The notes: generated from the sequence alone by a model not told the origin. DNA of 64,000 nucleotides from Eudoraea adriatica DSM 19308 (GCF_000382125.1 NZ_KB907546.1:682001-746000); one strand, 5' to 3'; positions 26,527 through 35,533 are shown, counted from the stretch's first letter. A program made the numbers and translations.

Positions 26527-27864
26527 CTAATTTAGTTTTTCATCAAAATCATCTTGCTGGGCTCTTTCAAGATATTTGTCTGGTAGAGACTTTTTGGCTT
26601 TAGCTCCCATTTTCTTGAGCTTTTCAATACTTGAAATAATATTTCCACGGCCCTCGACTAATTTATTCATAGCCCCCTTATATTCAGTCTTAGCCTCGTC
26701 CATTTTTTTGCCCACCTTAGTCAAATCTGTTATAAACCCTTCAAATTTATCATATAAGGCCCCTGCCTGCCTGGCTATTTCAATAGCATTTCTTTGCTGT
26801 TTCTCGTTGTTCCACATGCTATCAATAGTACGAAGGGTTGCTAATAAGGTAGATGGTGTTACAATGACAATATTTTGTTCAAAGGCCTTATTGTAAATAG
26901 AGTTGTCATTGTTTATTGCAATTGCAAAAGCCGGTTCTATAGGAATAAACATAAGAACAAAATCAGGGCTTTCCATTTCATAAAGATCTTCATATTTTTT
27001 TGAGGATAATTGATCCACATGAGTCTTTATGGAACTTATATGTTCTTTTAAATATTTTTCCTGCAATTCTTCTTCAGCATTTATATATCGTTCGTAGGCT
27101 GTAAGTGAAACTTTGGCATCTACGACCATTTTTTTACCATCAGGAAGATTAATGATTACATCTGGCAATACCCGACTGCCATCCTCCCTGGTAAAACTTT
27201 GTTGCACCGAATATTCCCTGTCTTTTTCAAGACCTGATTTTTCCAGTACTCTCTCTAATACCAATTCACCCCAATTTCCTTGCATTTTGCTATCACCTTT
27301 TAAAGCCTTAGTTAGATTTTCTGCTTCCTTGGTAATTTTTAAATTTTGACTTTGCAGATTTAGCAACTGCTCTTTGAGTGAAGAGTGGATGCTAATATTT
27401 TCTTTTTGACTTTTTTCAACTTTGTCTTCAAAAGTCTTAATTTTTTCCTTTAAGGGATTGAGGATATTTTCAATATTTTCCTTATTCTGCCTGGTGAATT
27501 TTTCTGATTTTACATCTAAAATTTTATTAGCCAAATTTTCAAATTCTTTAGTGAACTTTTCCTGAAGTTTTTCTACCTCTGCCTTCTGCTCCGAGTTTTT
27601 TTGATGCAAATTCTCCATTTCAACCTCATACCTGCTTATCTGAATCCCCAAACGCTCCTTTTGCGATCGCAATTCGCTTGTCTCATCCATACCCAATGCC
27701 AGCCTTTTCTCTATTTCTGCAAGATTATTCCTGAGCTGTTGTTCTCGTTCCAGAAGGGCACTCTGACTCGATTTTGTTTTAAGGCTTTGTATGTAGTTGC
27801 CTAAAAAATAACCGGCTACCAAAAAAACCACGGCAAGTATACTATAAACCAAATAGGCTTCCAT
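26527..27864 (-). CDS. rmuC: DNA recombination protein RmuC homologue
   Basis: A 445-residue RmuC-family protein. It has an N-terminal TM helix (about 6-25), a long coiled coil (about 30-185), and the conserved nuclease-like core with LKGDSKMQGNWGELVLERVLEKSGL near 188-212, VLPDVIINLPDGKKMVVDAKVSLTAYERY (key residues PDV, DGK, DAKVS) near 238-266, and FIPIEPAFAIA near 316-326. In E. coli RmuC limits recombination-associated inversions; the mechanism is unresolved. Neighbour genes give no further hint. Confidence 0.92.
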   Translation of the reverse strand: MEAYLVYSILAVVFLVAGYFLGNYIQSLKTKSSQSALLEREQQLRNNLAEIEKRLALGMDETSELRSQKERLGIQISRYEVEMENLHQKNSEQKAEVEKLQEKFTKEFENLANKILDVKSEKFTRQNKENIENILNPLKEKIKTFEDKVEKSQKENISIHSSLKEQLLNLQSQNLKITKEAENLTKALKGDSKMQGNWGELVLERVLEKSGLEKDREYSVQQSFTREDGSRVLPDVIINLPDGKKMVVDAKVSLTAYERYINAEEELQEKYLKEHISSIKTHVDQLSSKKYEDLYEMESPDFVLMFIPIEPAFAIAINNDNSIYNKAFEQNIVIVTPSTLLATLRTIDSMWNNEKQQRNAIEIARQAGALYDKFEGFITDLTKVGKKMDEAKTEYKGAMNKLVEGRGNIISSIEKLKKMGAKAKKSLPDKYLERAQQDDFDEKLN

Positions 27865-27927
27865 ATATTTTTGATTCTGAAAAGTAAAGATAATTGATTA
27901 CCATTAAAATAGCAGCACTAGTTGAAC

Positions 27928-28680
27928 TTACTTATTAATCTTAAATGAGCCTGTCTCGGGATTAAAGGTAATGGTGTCTTTGGGGAATAAATCCTCAAAG
28001 CTTTTGCACTCAATGAGTTCACAGGGAGCACCAAAATTATTGGTATCCCCATTCATTATAAATATTTTGTCACAAAGCTGGATTGCAAGGTCTATTTCGT
28101 GGGTGGTGTAAAGAACCACTTTTTTGGTATCATGAGCGATTCTTTGTAATAGTTTTAATATGTGCACTTTATGATAGAGATCCAGATGCGTGGTGGGTTC
28201 ATCCAGAAGAATAATTTCAGTGTCCTGGGCCAGGGCTTTGGCTATCATGACCTTTTGCAGTTGCCCATCACTAAGTTCATAACATTTCGTATTCTGCAAA
28301 GGTTCTAATTCTAATATTTTGATTGCTTTTAGGATTTTTGACAGATCATCGGCAGACAACGTCCCAATCCAGTTTGTGTAAGGATGCCTTCCTAAACTAA
28401 CGAGTTGAAATACCGTCAGGTTTTTTGATGCAATTGGTTCTGTTAACACAACACTCACCAGGGTTGCCAACTCCTCTGACTTTAAAGTTTCGATGGGCTT
28501 ATTTTTTATCAATACAGAACCTGATAATTTAGGCTGTACACGTCCCAAAGTTCGCAATAGAGTAGACTTGCCAATACCGTTTATGCCAACAATTGCAACC
28601 AGCTCACCTTTTGTAAGCCCAAAACTAATATCGTTGGCTACAGCAGTATTCTTTCTGCGAGAAGTATATCCAACAGACAA
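27928..28680 (-). CDS. ABC transporter ATPase, siderophore/cobalamin type (BtuD-like); true start probably upstream
   Basis: ATPase component of a FecCD/BtuCD-type importer. From the TTG at 28680 it is 250 residues, with Walker A GINGIGKST near 32-40, signature LSDGQLQK near 137, Walker B IILLDEPTTHLD near 156-167 and the H-loop THE. This start would cut off the normal first strand (xILEAxxLSVGY): the frame stays open upstream to a TAA at 28728-28726, coding ISTKNEHIILEAKK, but with no ATG, GTG or TTG. CTG 28695 or ATT 28725 are the candidates. It is the last gene of a cluster with the permease and binding protein, opposite to a cobalamin riboswitch-controlled receptor, so B12 uptake is likely. 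Confidence 0.85.
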   Translation of the reverse strand: MSVGYTSRRKNTAVANDISFGLTKGELVAIVGINGIGKSTLLRTLGRVQPKLSGSVLIKNKPIETLKSEELATLVSVVLTEPIASKNLTVFQLVSLGRHPYTNWIGTLSADDLSKILKAIKILELEPLQNTKCYELSDGQLQKVMIAKALAQDTEIILLDEPTTHLDLYHKVHILKLLQRIAHDTKKVVLYTTHEIDLAIQLCDKIFIMNGDTNNFGAPCELIECKSFEDLFPKDTITFNPETGSFKINK

Positions 28681-28741
28681 CTTCTTGGCCTCCAGGATGA
28701 TATGTTCATTTTTTGTTGAAATAATTTAACTATTTAATAGA

Positions 28742-29773
28742 TTAAAATATCATCTTCTTCTTTCTTACCAATAACCATATAACCACCGGTGCACCTACAA
28801 CAGAAGTAATAGCGTTTAATGGCAAAACATAGGAAGAAGAAGGTAATTGAGCAATCAAATCACAAAGTAACAGAAGTATTGCCCCGTATACAAGTACAGC
28901 CGGTACCAATATTTTATGATCAGTTGTATTAAAAATTTGCCGGGTTAAGTGGGGTACAGCCAGTCCAATAAATGCTATCGGGCCAGCAAAGGCTGTTACT
29001 GCCCCGGCGAGTAACCCTGTTGCTATAATAATTATGAAACGGGTTTTTTTCAAATGAACACCTAGACTTCGTGCATAATTTTCACCCAGCAACAATGCAT
29101 TGAGTGATTTGAGAGAAATAATACTCAGGATAACACCAATCAGGATAAATACAGCTAAAAGCGCCAGTTGTGTCCCGGATAAGTTGCCTACGCTACCGAA
29201 TGCCCAAAATATATATTGTTGTAATTTATCCGCATCAGTGAAATAAGAGAGAACACTTACCAAAGCCGCAGTTATACTTCCAAACATTAATCCAATAATG
29301 AGCAAAGCCATGGTATCTTTAATTCTGGATGCAACGGTAATCACGGCCAGGAGAACTAAAAAACTACCTATGCTCGAAGCAATGGCAAGGGATACATCAT
29401 TAATGACTTCAAAAATAAGCCAATGTGAAAATAGTGTAGATCCCATGATCAGGAGTGCGGCACCCAGACTTGCACCTGAGCTAATCCCTAAAACAAAAGG
29501 ACCAGCAAGGGGATTTCTAAAAAGTGTTTGCATTAACAGACCACTAAGAGATAGTCCACTACCTACCAAAACAGCAGTTAAGGCCTTGGGAATCCTATAA
29601 TTCCATATGATGTAATGCCAGGATTCGTTTTCAATTTTTCCGCCTAAAATACTTGTAAAAGTATCACCAAATGGAATGGCTACCGACCCGAAACTAAGGT
29701 TAAGTACCAAACAAAAAAGCAAAACCAGAAATAATAGCAGAAAAGGAAACAGATATGTATTTGATCTTAGCAC
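28742..29773 (-). CDS. FecCD/BtuC-family ABC transporter permease, GTG start
   Basis: A 343-residue inner-membrane permease with about ten hydrophobic helices. Family motifs include NPLAGPFVLGISSGASLGA near 83-101, GENYARSLGV near 226-235, and AGPIAFIGLAVPHLTR near 262-277. It starts with GTG whose first G is the last base of the TAG stop of the binding protein gene, giving a one-base overlap and likely translational coupling. It should form the channel for cobalamin or an iron complex with the ATPase downstream. Confidence 0.9.
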   Translation of the reverse strand: MLRSNTYLFPFLLLFLVLLFCLVLNLSFGSVAIPFGDTFTSILGGKIENESWHYIIWNYRIPKALTAVLVGSGLSLSGLLMQTLFRNPLAGPFVLGISSGASLGAALLIMGSTLFSHWLIFEVINDVSLAIASSIGSFLVLLAVITVASRIKDTMALLIIGLMFGSITAALVSVLSYFTDADKLQQYIFWAFGSVGNLSGTQLALLAVFILIGVILSIISLKSLNALLLGENYARSLGVHLKKTRFIIIIATGLLAGAVTAFAGPIAFIGLAVPHLTRQIFNTTDHKILVPAVLVYGAILLLLCDLIAQLPSSSYVLPLNAITSVVGAPVVIWLLVRKKKMIF

Positions 29774-30933
29774 TACATTAAAGGTTTAAAGAAGAAAAGC
29801 TCATGATCCGGCAGTAATTCCGGATGAAAAATGTAAATAAGATCTTTCAAGATCAAATCGGGCCTGGCTGGGCCCAATTCATAATACAGCAAACCGCCGG
29901 TTGCTCCCTTTGTATTTGCAAAAGTGTATATTTTTTTTTCATTATAGGCTTTAAACCGGCGATAATGCCTGCTCGCCTCATTTAGTCCATTATAGGATGT
30001 AAATTGAGATGGCGATATCCAAAATGAGGCATCAATCCCCTTTGAAAGTACACTTTCCAAACTTAGTGAAAGGCTTCCGGTGGCATTTGTATGGCTCCAT
30101 AAGTAGTCTGCATTGGCATCATTGATAAAACCGGCTGCCCAACTTTTTCCTCCCGGAAGATACCAGACATCTTTATAAAGGGCACCACTAAGTACTGTTG
30201 GTTTGTCAGTTGTTTTTTGTGCTAAAGCCTTCGCATCTAAATAGTTACCTTCGATGGTCTTAAAAAGCCTTTCAGCCTTTTCCTCCAAACCAAAGAAAGG
30301 TGCAAAGAATTTAATCCATTCGGCCTTTCCCAAAGGTGTTTCTTCTGTCCAATCACCATTATAAACAATCGGAATATTTGAACGCTTAAGAGTTTCATAT
30401 GCCCTATTCTGATTATTAATGCTGAAACCTATTATCAGATCGGGATTAAGGTTTATAACCATTTCAGTATTGATAGACTCGTTATTGCCCAGATCTTTTA
30501 TTTTACCCTCGTCTATCTTTTTTCTGGTGACTTCAGAAGAAATATATCTGGTTTCGGGAAATCCTACGAGCCTGTCTATTACTCCCAGATTCTCCATAGC
30601 GGGAATATGGGTTGTTGAAGTGGCGATAATTCTTTCAACAGGAACCTTAATAACGGCATCAAAATCCTTGCTGTTCAGTTCTGGTGGTTTTTTAAGATTT
30701 TTGGGAACCAAACAGTAAACAAAAGCCTCGCCTGCATCGGGCCAGGGAGAAAATACTTTAATTATCGTAATCCCCGAAGCATGTTTCTCAATGGCGAATC
30801 CTTTTGCATAATTGATGTTCACCAAATGACTTTTTAAGGTTTCAGGCAAAGAATTCTGATTTTTCTCTTTACATGAAACAAAGGCCAGAAGCAGACTAAG
30901 TAATGCTATATATTTAATTGCGAATGAATCCAT
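29773..30933 (-). CDS. Periplasmic substrate-binding lipoprotein (BtuF/FhuD-like)
   Basis: A 386-residue class III binding protein for siderophore or cobalamin ABC importers. The signal is of lipoprotein type, ending LLAFVSCKE (Cys21). Two alpha/beta lobes are linked by a long helix, with RIIATSTTHIPAMENLGVIDRLVGFP near 106-131 and NLNPDLIIGF near 173-182 in lobe 1. It heads the three-gene set binding protein-permease-ATPase. Substrate is inferred to be cobalamin because the divergent TonB receptor gene carries a cobalamin riboswitch; no riboswitch precedes this gene itself. Confidence 0.87.
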   Translation of the reverse strand: MDSFAIKYIALLSLLLAFVSCKEKNQNSLPETLKSHLVNINYAKGFAIEKHASGITIIKVFSPWPDAGEAFVYCLVPKNLKKPPELNSKDFDAVIKVPVERIIATSTTHIPAMENLGVIDRLVGFPETRYISSEVTRKKIDEGKIKDLGNNESINTEMVINLNPDLIIGFSINNQNRAYETLKRSNIPIVYNGDWTEETPLGKAEWIKFFAPFFGLEEKAERLFKTIEGNYLDAKALAQKTTDKPTVLSGALYKDVWYLPGGKSWAAGFINDANADYLWSHTNATGSLSLSLESVLSKGIDASFWISPSQFTSYNGLNEASRHYRRFKAYNEKKIYTFANTKGATGGLLYYELGPARPDLILKDLIYIFHPELLPDHELFFFKPLM

Positions 30934-30963
30934 AAATTCTGCTGCAAGGTAACAAAAGTCACA

Positions 30964-30992
30964 TTTCCAAAATTGTATATATCCTAATTTTG
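30964..30992 (+). promoter_or_regulatory. Promoter in front of the small ORF and cobalamin riboswitch
   Basis: An exact -7 box TAATTTTG (30985-30992) with a weak -33 TTTC (30964-30967), spacer 17. Transcription would begin near 30999, eight bases before the ATG of the 38-codon ORF and about 150 bases before the riboswitch. Confidence 0.6.
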
Positions 30993-31006
30993 TTAAAAGT
31001 TCTCAA

Positions 31007-31123
31007 ATGGGAAGAGATTCAAACATCATCATCTATATCATAGGGGGAATTATAATACTTCACTTCATTATAGGAATTCTCTGGCTTATTTTAAAACTTG
31101 GGAGGAAAAGCAACCCGGACTAA
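31007..31123 (+). CDS. Candidate 38-residue single-pass membrane peptide upstream of the cobalamin riboswitch
   Basis: ATG at 31007 opens a 38-codon frame ending TAA at 31121-31123. The peptide starts MGRDSN, has an uninterrupted hydrophobic stretch of about 23 residues rich in Ile, Leu and Gly (about 7-29, including a GG pair), and ends with a basic-polar tail LKLGRKSNPD. This is what a real single-span membrane protein with a cytoplasmic basic tail would look like. A promoter -7 box lies just 14 bases upstream of its ATG. The stretch 30934-31432 otherwise holds only the riboswitch. I do not recognise the family; it may be a small subunit of cobalamin uptake, or a leader ORF. Confidence 0.5.
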   Translation: MGRDSNIIIYIIGGIIILHFIIGILWLILKLGRKSNPD

Positions 31124-31149
31124 AGAAATAATGCTACATTAGTCCGGAA

Positions 31150-31345
31150 TTTGGTTTTCACTTCTTTTTTAGAATTGAAATTAAAAGGGAATCCAGTTAG
31201 AATCCGGAACTGTTCCCGCAACTGTAAGCTTAGTTCCTTTGATCAGGAATGCTTGTAACCACTTCAATACCACTGTCTGTGTTCCTGTAAATTGAACATC
31301 CACGGGAAGGTTGGTGGCAAGACGCAAGTCAGGAGACCTGCCCAA
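31150..31345 (+). ncRNA. Cobalamin (AdoCbl) riboswitch
   Basis: Conserved segments of the class I cobalamin aptamer can be read in order: AAAAGGGAATCC near 31183, AATCCGGAACTG at 31201-31212, TTCCCGCAACTGTAA at 31213-31227, ACCACTG around 31269-31275, CGGGAAGG at 31303-31310, GGCAAGAC near 31316-31323, and the B12 box AGTCAGGAGACCTGCC at 31327-31342. It lies 88 bases upstream of the TonB receptor ATG at 31433 and should repress that gene when cobalamin is plentiful. End points are approximate. No clear terminator follows, so control may be at translation start. Confidence 0.93.
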
Positions 31346-31432
31346 TTCAACAAATAATGTTAAACTTTCGGGATAAAAGTTGGCGTATAGGAAAGACATC
31401 TGTACAATTTTCCCGTAAACTATTAGGGTATA

Positions 31433-33298
31433 ATGGTAAAAAAACACGCTCTTTTTTGCGTTTTTTGTTTATTAATTACAACGGTTTCTTCCCAGGTAGA
31501 AATTGATTCCATGGAGTTGCAGGAATTGGACGAAGTTGTTGTCAGTGATTCAAGGTTTCCAATAAAAAGGGAGAATTCCGGAAAAACTATTATTAAAATA
31601 AGCTCGGAAGAACTGGAAAACAACCAGGGCAAATCCGTAGCTGAGATTATAAATACCAGAAGTAGTATTGAAATAAATGGGAGTCGGAGCAGGCAAGGCG
31701 AGGTTTTGGGGGTTTTCGCCAGGGGTGGCAGAGGCAGGCAGGTTTTAATCCTGATTGATGGTATAAGAGTTTCAGATCCTTCTTCTTTTTCCCAGGAATA
31801 TGATCTTAGATTGCTTGCCGCATCGAATATAGAATCAATTGAAATAATTAAAGGAGCTGCCAGTACCCTATATGGTATGAGTGCAGCTACCGCTGTAATT
31901 AACATAAAGAGTAAAAAGGCTTCAGATAAAAAAATAAGCGGAGATTTTCAATCGAGTATCGGGACAAACCAATCTTCATCCGATCAGAATTACAATATTG
32001 CAGAGTTCAGTAATTCAGCCACGGTTAGCGGATCTCTTGAGAGTTTTACCTATTCCCTGGGTTTTTCCAATGTATATACAAATGGTTTATCATCAATTAT
32101 AACAGAGGCTAACGAAGAAGACCCTTTTTCGAGATATAATATTGATCTGAAGCTGGGGTATTCATTTAAAAATAAAATCAACCTAACTGTTTATGCCAAT
32201 CAAACAAATTTGAATAGTGCTTATGACGAATCTTTTGGTTTTATTGATGCTCCCTACACCTTTCTGACAGAACAAAAACGGCTGGGCTTATCTTCAAAAT
32301 GGAAATATAAAAAAGGAGATTTAAACTTAAATGGTTCATTTACGAATTATAAGTCGGATAACAGGAGTGCTTTTCCTTCCATGTTTGAAGGGAATAATTA
32401 TGTGATCGACCTGTTTAACAGATATACTTTTGATGAACGCATATACGCTATTTTAGGCGTGAATTATAATCTGGACAGAGCTGAAGTTGATGGGATTCAG
32501 GAATTCTCGTTGATAGATCCTTACGCAAATCTGGTTTATGTTTCACCATTCGGATTGAATATTAATGCCGGAATGCGGCTTAACGTCCATTCTGAATATG
32601 GTACACAAATCGTATACAATTTAAATCCCTCCTATTCAATTGCTTTAGATGACGGATATTTAAAATTTATGGGTACTTACGCCACCTCCTATATCACCCC
32701 TTCCATAAGCCAGTTATTTGGAATGTTTGGAGCCAATCCACTTTTGGAACCGGAGACTAACCGAACAGCAGAAGGAGGTCTGGAGTATAAAGCAAACAAT
32801 TCATTGCGGTTAAGTGCGCTGTATTTTAATAGGAAAGAAGAAAATTTTGTGTTCTTTGACAATACACTATTTCAATATTTTAACGCCTCAAATACTATTA
32901 ATGTACAAGGCCTGGAGGGCCAGTTAAACTGGGAGCCACTAAAGCATATGAATTTAACTGCCAATTATACTTTTACAGAAAGAAAAGGAGATAATGCCAT
33001 CAGAATACCTAAACATCGTATAGACGCAACTATGGGCTATAACGTTTCAGCTAATTCCTTTTTATCGCTTACTTATTCTTTCATAGGAAAGCGTACGGAT
33101 ACAGATTTTAACACTTCTGATGATGAGGTCCTCGATCCTTTTTCAACCTTCAGTATATATGTGTCACAGGAAGTAATGCCAAACAAACTCAAATTCTTTT
33201 TAAACTTAGAGAATGTGTTTAATACAACTTATACAGAGGTAACCGGTTTTACCACCAGAGGGCGGAATGTACGATTGGGAATTAGTTTAAAACTTTAA
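31433..33298 (+). CDS. btuB: TonB-dependent receptor, probable cobalamin transporter BtuB
   Basis: A 621-residue outer-membrane receptor. Signal peptide about 1-20 (ending VSSQ), a TonB-box-like LDEVVVSDSRF near 31-41, a plug domain with VFARGGRGRQVLILIDGIRVSD near 93-114 and GAASTLYGMSAATAVINI near 141-158, then a 22-strand-type barrel with alternating aromatic strands to the terminal LRLGISLKL-like strand. The cobalamin riboswitch directly upstream makes vitamin B12 the likely substrate. Together with the divergent binding protein, permease and ATPase genes it makes a complete uptake route across both membranes. The length is typical of BtuB. Confidence 0.9.
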   Translation: MVKKHALFCVFCLLITTVSSQVEIDSMELQELDEVVVSDSRFPIKRENSGKTIIKISSEELENNQGKSVAEIINTRSSIEINGSRSRQGEVLGVFARGGRGRQVLILIDGIRVSDPSSFSQEYDLRLLAASNIESIEIIKGAASTLYGMSAATAVINIKSKKASDKKISGDFQSSIGTNQSSSDQNYNIAEFSNSATVSGSLESFTYSLGFSNVYTNGLSSIITEANEEDPFSRYNIDLKLGYSFKNKINLTVYANQTNLNSAYDESFGFIDAPYTFLTEQKRLGLSSKWKYKKGDLNLNGSFTNYKSDNRSAFPSMFEGNNYVIDLFNRYTFDERIYAILGVNYNLDRAEVDGIQEFSLIDPYANLVYVSPFGLNINAGMRLNVHSEYGTQIVYNLNPSYSIALDDGYLKFMGTYATSYITPSISQLFGMFGANPLLEPETNRTAEGGLEYKANNSLRLSALYFNRKEENFVFFDNTLFQYFNASNTINVQGLEGQLNWEPLKHMNLTANYTFTERKGDNAIRIPKHRIDATMGYNVSANSFLSLTYSFIGKRTDTDFNTSDDEVLDPFSTFSIYVSQEVMPNKLKFFLNLENVFNTTYTEVTGFTTRGRNVRLGISLKL

Positions 33299-33305
33299 GC
33301 TTTTG

Positions 33306-34781
33306 TTATTTCAAATCAAGATTAAGGTGAATTGGCTTATCCAATATCATATTGTCCTTTAATGGGGCAAACATTTTAGAACTTGTGTATAGCTCAACAG
33401 GCGTCTTTACTGTAAAATCCCTTTTCCCAGAAATACCCGTAATTTCTTGAATAGCCCTGGCAAGCAGGGGTTCATTTTCATCTCCCAAAACCCCCAGGTT
33501 TTCCAAATCTTCTTTTAATTCAATATCCGGATCAAATCCTGCCGTATAATCCGAGAAGCCTACAGAATTTTCATTTCTTCCTACCAGGGGTTGAATTGCC
33601 CAGCTATTATTGGGGTTAATCTTATTTTCTCTGGAGGGAGTGTAAATAAACGGAGCACCATCCCTGTCGGGATCGTCCACCATGGTAAGTGAAAATTCAT
33701 TCTTACCCCTTGTTGTCGTACCTATCTTAATCACTTCAATGTATGGATCCAGGCCATTGATTACCAACTCACTGGCAGATGCAGAACTACTTGTTGTTAA
33801 TACATAAACCCTGTTTAAGTTTAATGTATTTATTGCAGTACCGGCTCCGGTTTTGTCTGCAAAATAGTCCGCCAGTTGCTCATCCGTAAAGACTTCCTGC
33901 AATTTTTCATTCCAGCGCTGCCTTATATATAGTCTATCTGTATTTGTACTAAAAACCATACTGGACAAAAGACGTGATGAATTTACAGACCCTCCCGGGT
34001 TATAACGAAAGTCCAGCACCAGATCAGTAACCCCATCGGCTACAAATTGCCCGAATGCATCGTTTAGATTTTCATCAAACTCGTTTGTAAAGCCATTATA
34101 CATCAAGTACCCTATTTTCTGGTTATTAATATCAAATGTTTTTACGATAAAAACAGGATTTTCAACTAACCCATCCTGCTTGGTCAATTCCACGCTTTTG
34201 TCGTTGGGTGTAATTACGCCATCGGCAATATCTGCCATATTAAGAGTGTAGGTAGCATTTTCCCCGAATAGCAGGTCCCGGTAATTGCTTTGATTTAGGC
34301 TTATCCCATCCACACCAGTGAATAATTCTCCACGTGAGATGTCTTTTGTAGATGCATCAGAATTTGGAACAATATAGCGCACATATCCAAAGATATCGGT
34401 ATCGTTATCGCCATATAAAAATAAGCCAAATTCCAAACCATTGCTACGAGAAATCCCTGAAAGACTTTCTGTTAGCGTTTTATAATCGTCACCATAAAAG
34501 CTAAACCTGTCTTCTGAAAAACGTAGATTATTGTCGAAAAAATCGGCAGGATCTAGTTCGGAAGCAAGGAATTCAATATACTCTTCGTTAGTAGGAAACC
34601 GGTCATCTGCCAGGTCAGCTACGTCTGACTGCCAGAAATACCATATATTCATGGCCTTCCACATAAAATCCTGAACATTAACCGAGGTACCTCCCGGACC
34701 ATTTATGGTAATGTCATCATCCTTATTACAAGATATTAGTAGGGTGGAAAGACCTAAAAATAAAAGCAAAATCTTCTTCAT
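33306..34781 (-). CDS. S41-family C-terminal processing peptidase, lipoprotein
   Basis: A 491-residue secreted serine protease. I chose ATG 34781 because it gives a clean lipoprotein signal (MKKILLLFLGLSTLLISCNK, Cys18) and lies after the promoter box at 34827-34834; an upstream in-frame ATG at 34820 would add 13 residues that spoil the signal. A PDZ-like region includes DISRGELFTGVDG. The catalytic core has DLVLDFRYNPGG near 257-268 and the nucleophile motif TTSSSASASELV near 325-336, with the Lys expected about 25 residues later (KIGTTTRGKNEF). It likely degrades or processes envelope proteins. Confidence 0.88.
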   Translation of the reverse strand: MKKILLLFLGLSTLLISCNKDDDITINGPGGTSVNVQDFMWKAMNIWYFWQSDVADLADDRFPTNEEYIEFLASELDPADFFDNNLRFSEDRFSFYGDDYKTLTESLSGISRSNGLEFGLFLYGDNDTDIFGYVRYIVPNSDASTKDISRGELFTGVDGISLNQSNYRDLLFGENATYTLNMADIADGVITPNDKSVELTKQDGLVENPVFIVKTFDINNQKIGYLMYNGFTNEFDENLNDAFGQFVADGVTDLVLDFRYNPGGSVNSSRLLSSMVFSTNTDRLYIRQRWNEKLQEVFTDEQLADYFADKTGAGTAINTLNLNRVYVLTTSSSASASELVINGLDPYIEVIKIGTTTRGKNEFSLTMVDDPDRDGAPFIYTPSRENKINPNNSWAIQPLVGRNENSVGFSDYTAGFDPDIELKEDLENLGVLGDENEPLLARAIQEITGISGKRDFTVKTPVELYTSSKMFAPLKDNMILDKPIHLNLDLK

Positions 34782-34826
34782 TCTTCTTTTTTCGCGCAAG
34801 TTACTTAGTTTTGGCAACAATTATTC

Positions 34827-34834
34827 CAAATTTA
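34827..34834 (-). promoter_or_regulatory. Bacteroidota -7 box for the S41 peptidase gene
   Basis: The minus strand reads TAAATTTG here, an exact match to TAnnTTTG, 45 bases upstream of the chosen ATG at 34781. It supports that start over the ATG at 34820. Confidence 0.5.
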
Positions 34835-35023
34835 ATATTCCTTAACATTATTTCCCATCTATTTAACTTTCAGACTTTTAAAAACCATAATTTAGTAGTT
34901 TTAAGGGGTGCAAATTACTTACATCTGCAGGAAAAAAAAATATTTTGTAACAAAATTCGATGTACTTCGTCTTGCTTATGTAAAACACCTTGAATGGTTC
35001 ATACAACAACAGAACAACCAATA

Positions 35024-35533
35024 ATGACGCAATCAGAATTTTTAAATGTGGTAATGCCTTTTAAAGACAAGTTATACAGATTGTCAAAAAGATTACTCAT
35101 TTCGTCAGAAGAAGCTGAAGATGCCACTCAGGAGGTTCTTATGAAATTGTGGTTAAAAAACAGCAATATTGCCAATTATAAAAATGTTGAGGCCTTTGCA
35201 ATGACTATGACCAAAAACTTTTGCCTGGACAGGTTAAAGTCGAAACAATCGAGTAACCTCAAATTGGTTCATAGTAATTATGAAGATGGCAATACTTCTT
35301 TGCAGAAACAAATGGAGGCAAGAGACAGTATTAGCTGGGTGGAGAAAATCATGGAGGAATTGCCTGAACAACAAAAATTAGTGTTACAGTTGCGGGATGT
35401 TGAAGAATACGATTTTAAGGAAATAGCAGATTTGCTGGAAATGCAGCCCACTGCGGTGAGAGTAGCACTTTCCAGAGCGAGAAAAACAGTAAGAGAAAAG
35501 TTAATGCAAAAACATAGTTATGGCATTGGATAA
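35024..35533 (+). CDS. ECF-type RNA polymerase sigma factor
   Basis: A 169-residue ECF sigma factor from ATG 35024 (start MTQSEFLNVVMPFKDKLYRL, the usual opening); an ATG at 34994 would add ten residues. Region 2 has SSEEAEDATQEVLMKLW near 25-41 and FAMTMTKNFCLDRLK near 57-71. Region 4 has LPEQQKLVLQLRDVEEYDFKEIADLLEM near 111-138 and AVRVALSRARKTVREKL. The downstream one-TM protein overlaps it by 14 bases, a typical sigma/anti-sigma arrangement, and two DUF4252 genes follow. Confidence 0.9.
   Translation: MTQSEFLNVVMPFKDKLYRLSKRLLISSEEAEDATQEVLMKLWLKNSNIANYKNVEAFAMTMTKNFCLDRLKSKQSSNLKLVHSNYEDGNTSLQKQMEARDSISWVEKIMEELPEQQKLVLQLRDVEEYDFKEIADLLEMQPTAVRVALSRARKTVREKLMQKHSYGIG

Noticed and set aside
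31181-31447. 88-codon open frame on the minus strand across the riboswitch
   Set aside because: It lies over the conserved cobalamin aptamer and receptor start; the composition is not protein-like and the RNA explains the conservation.
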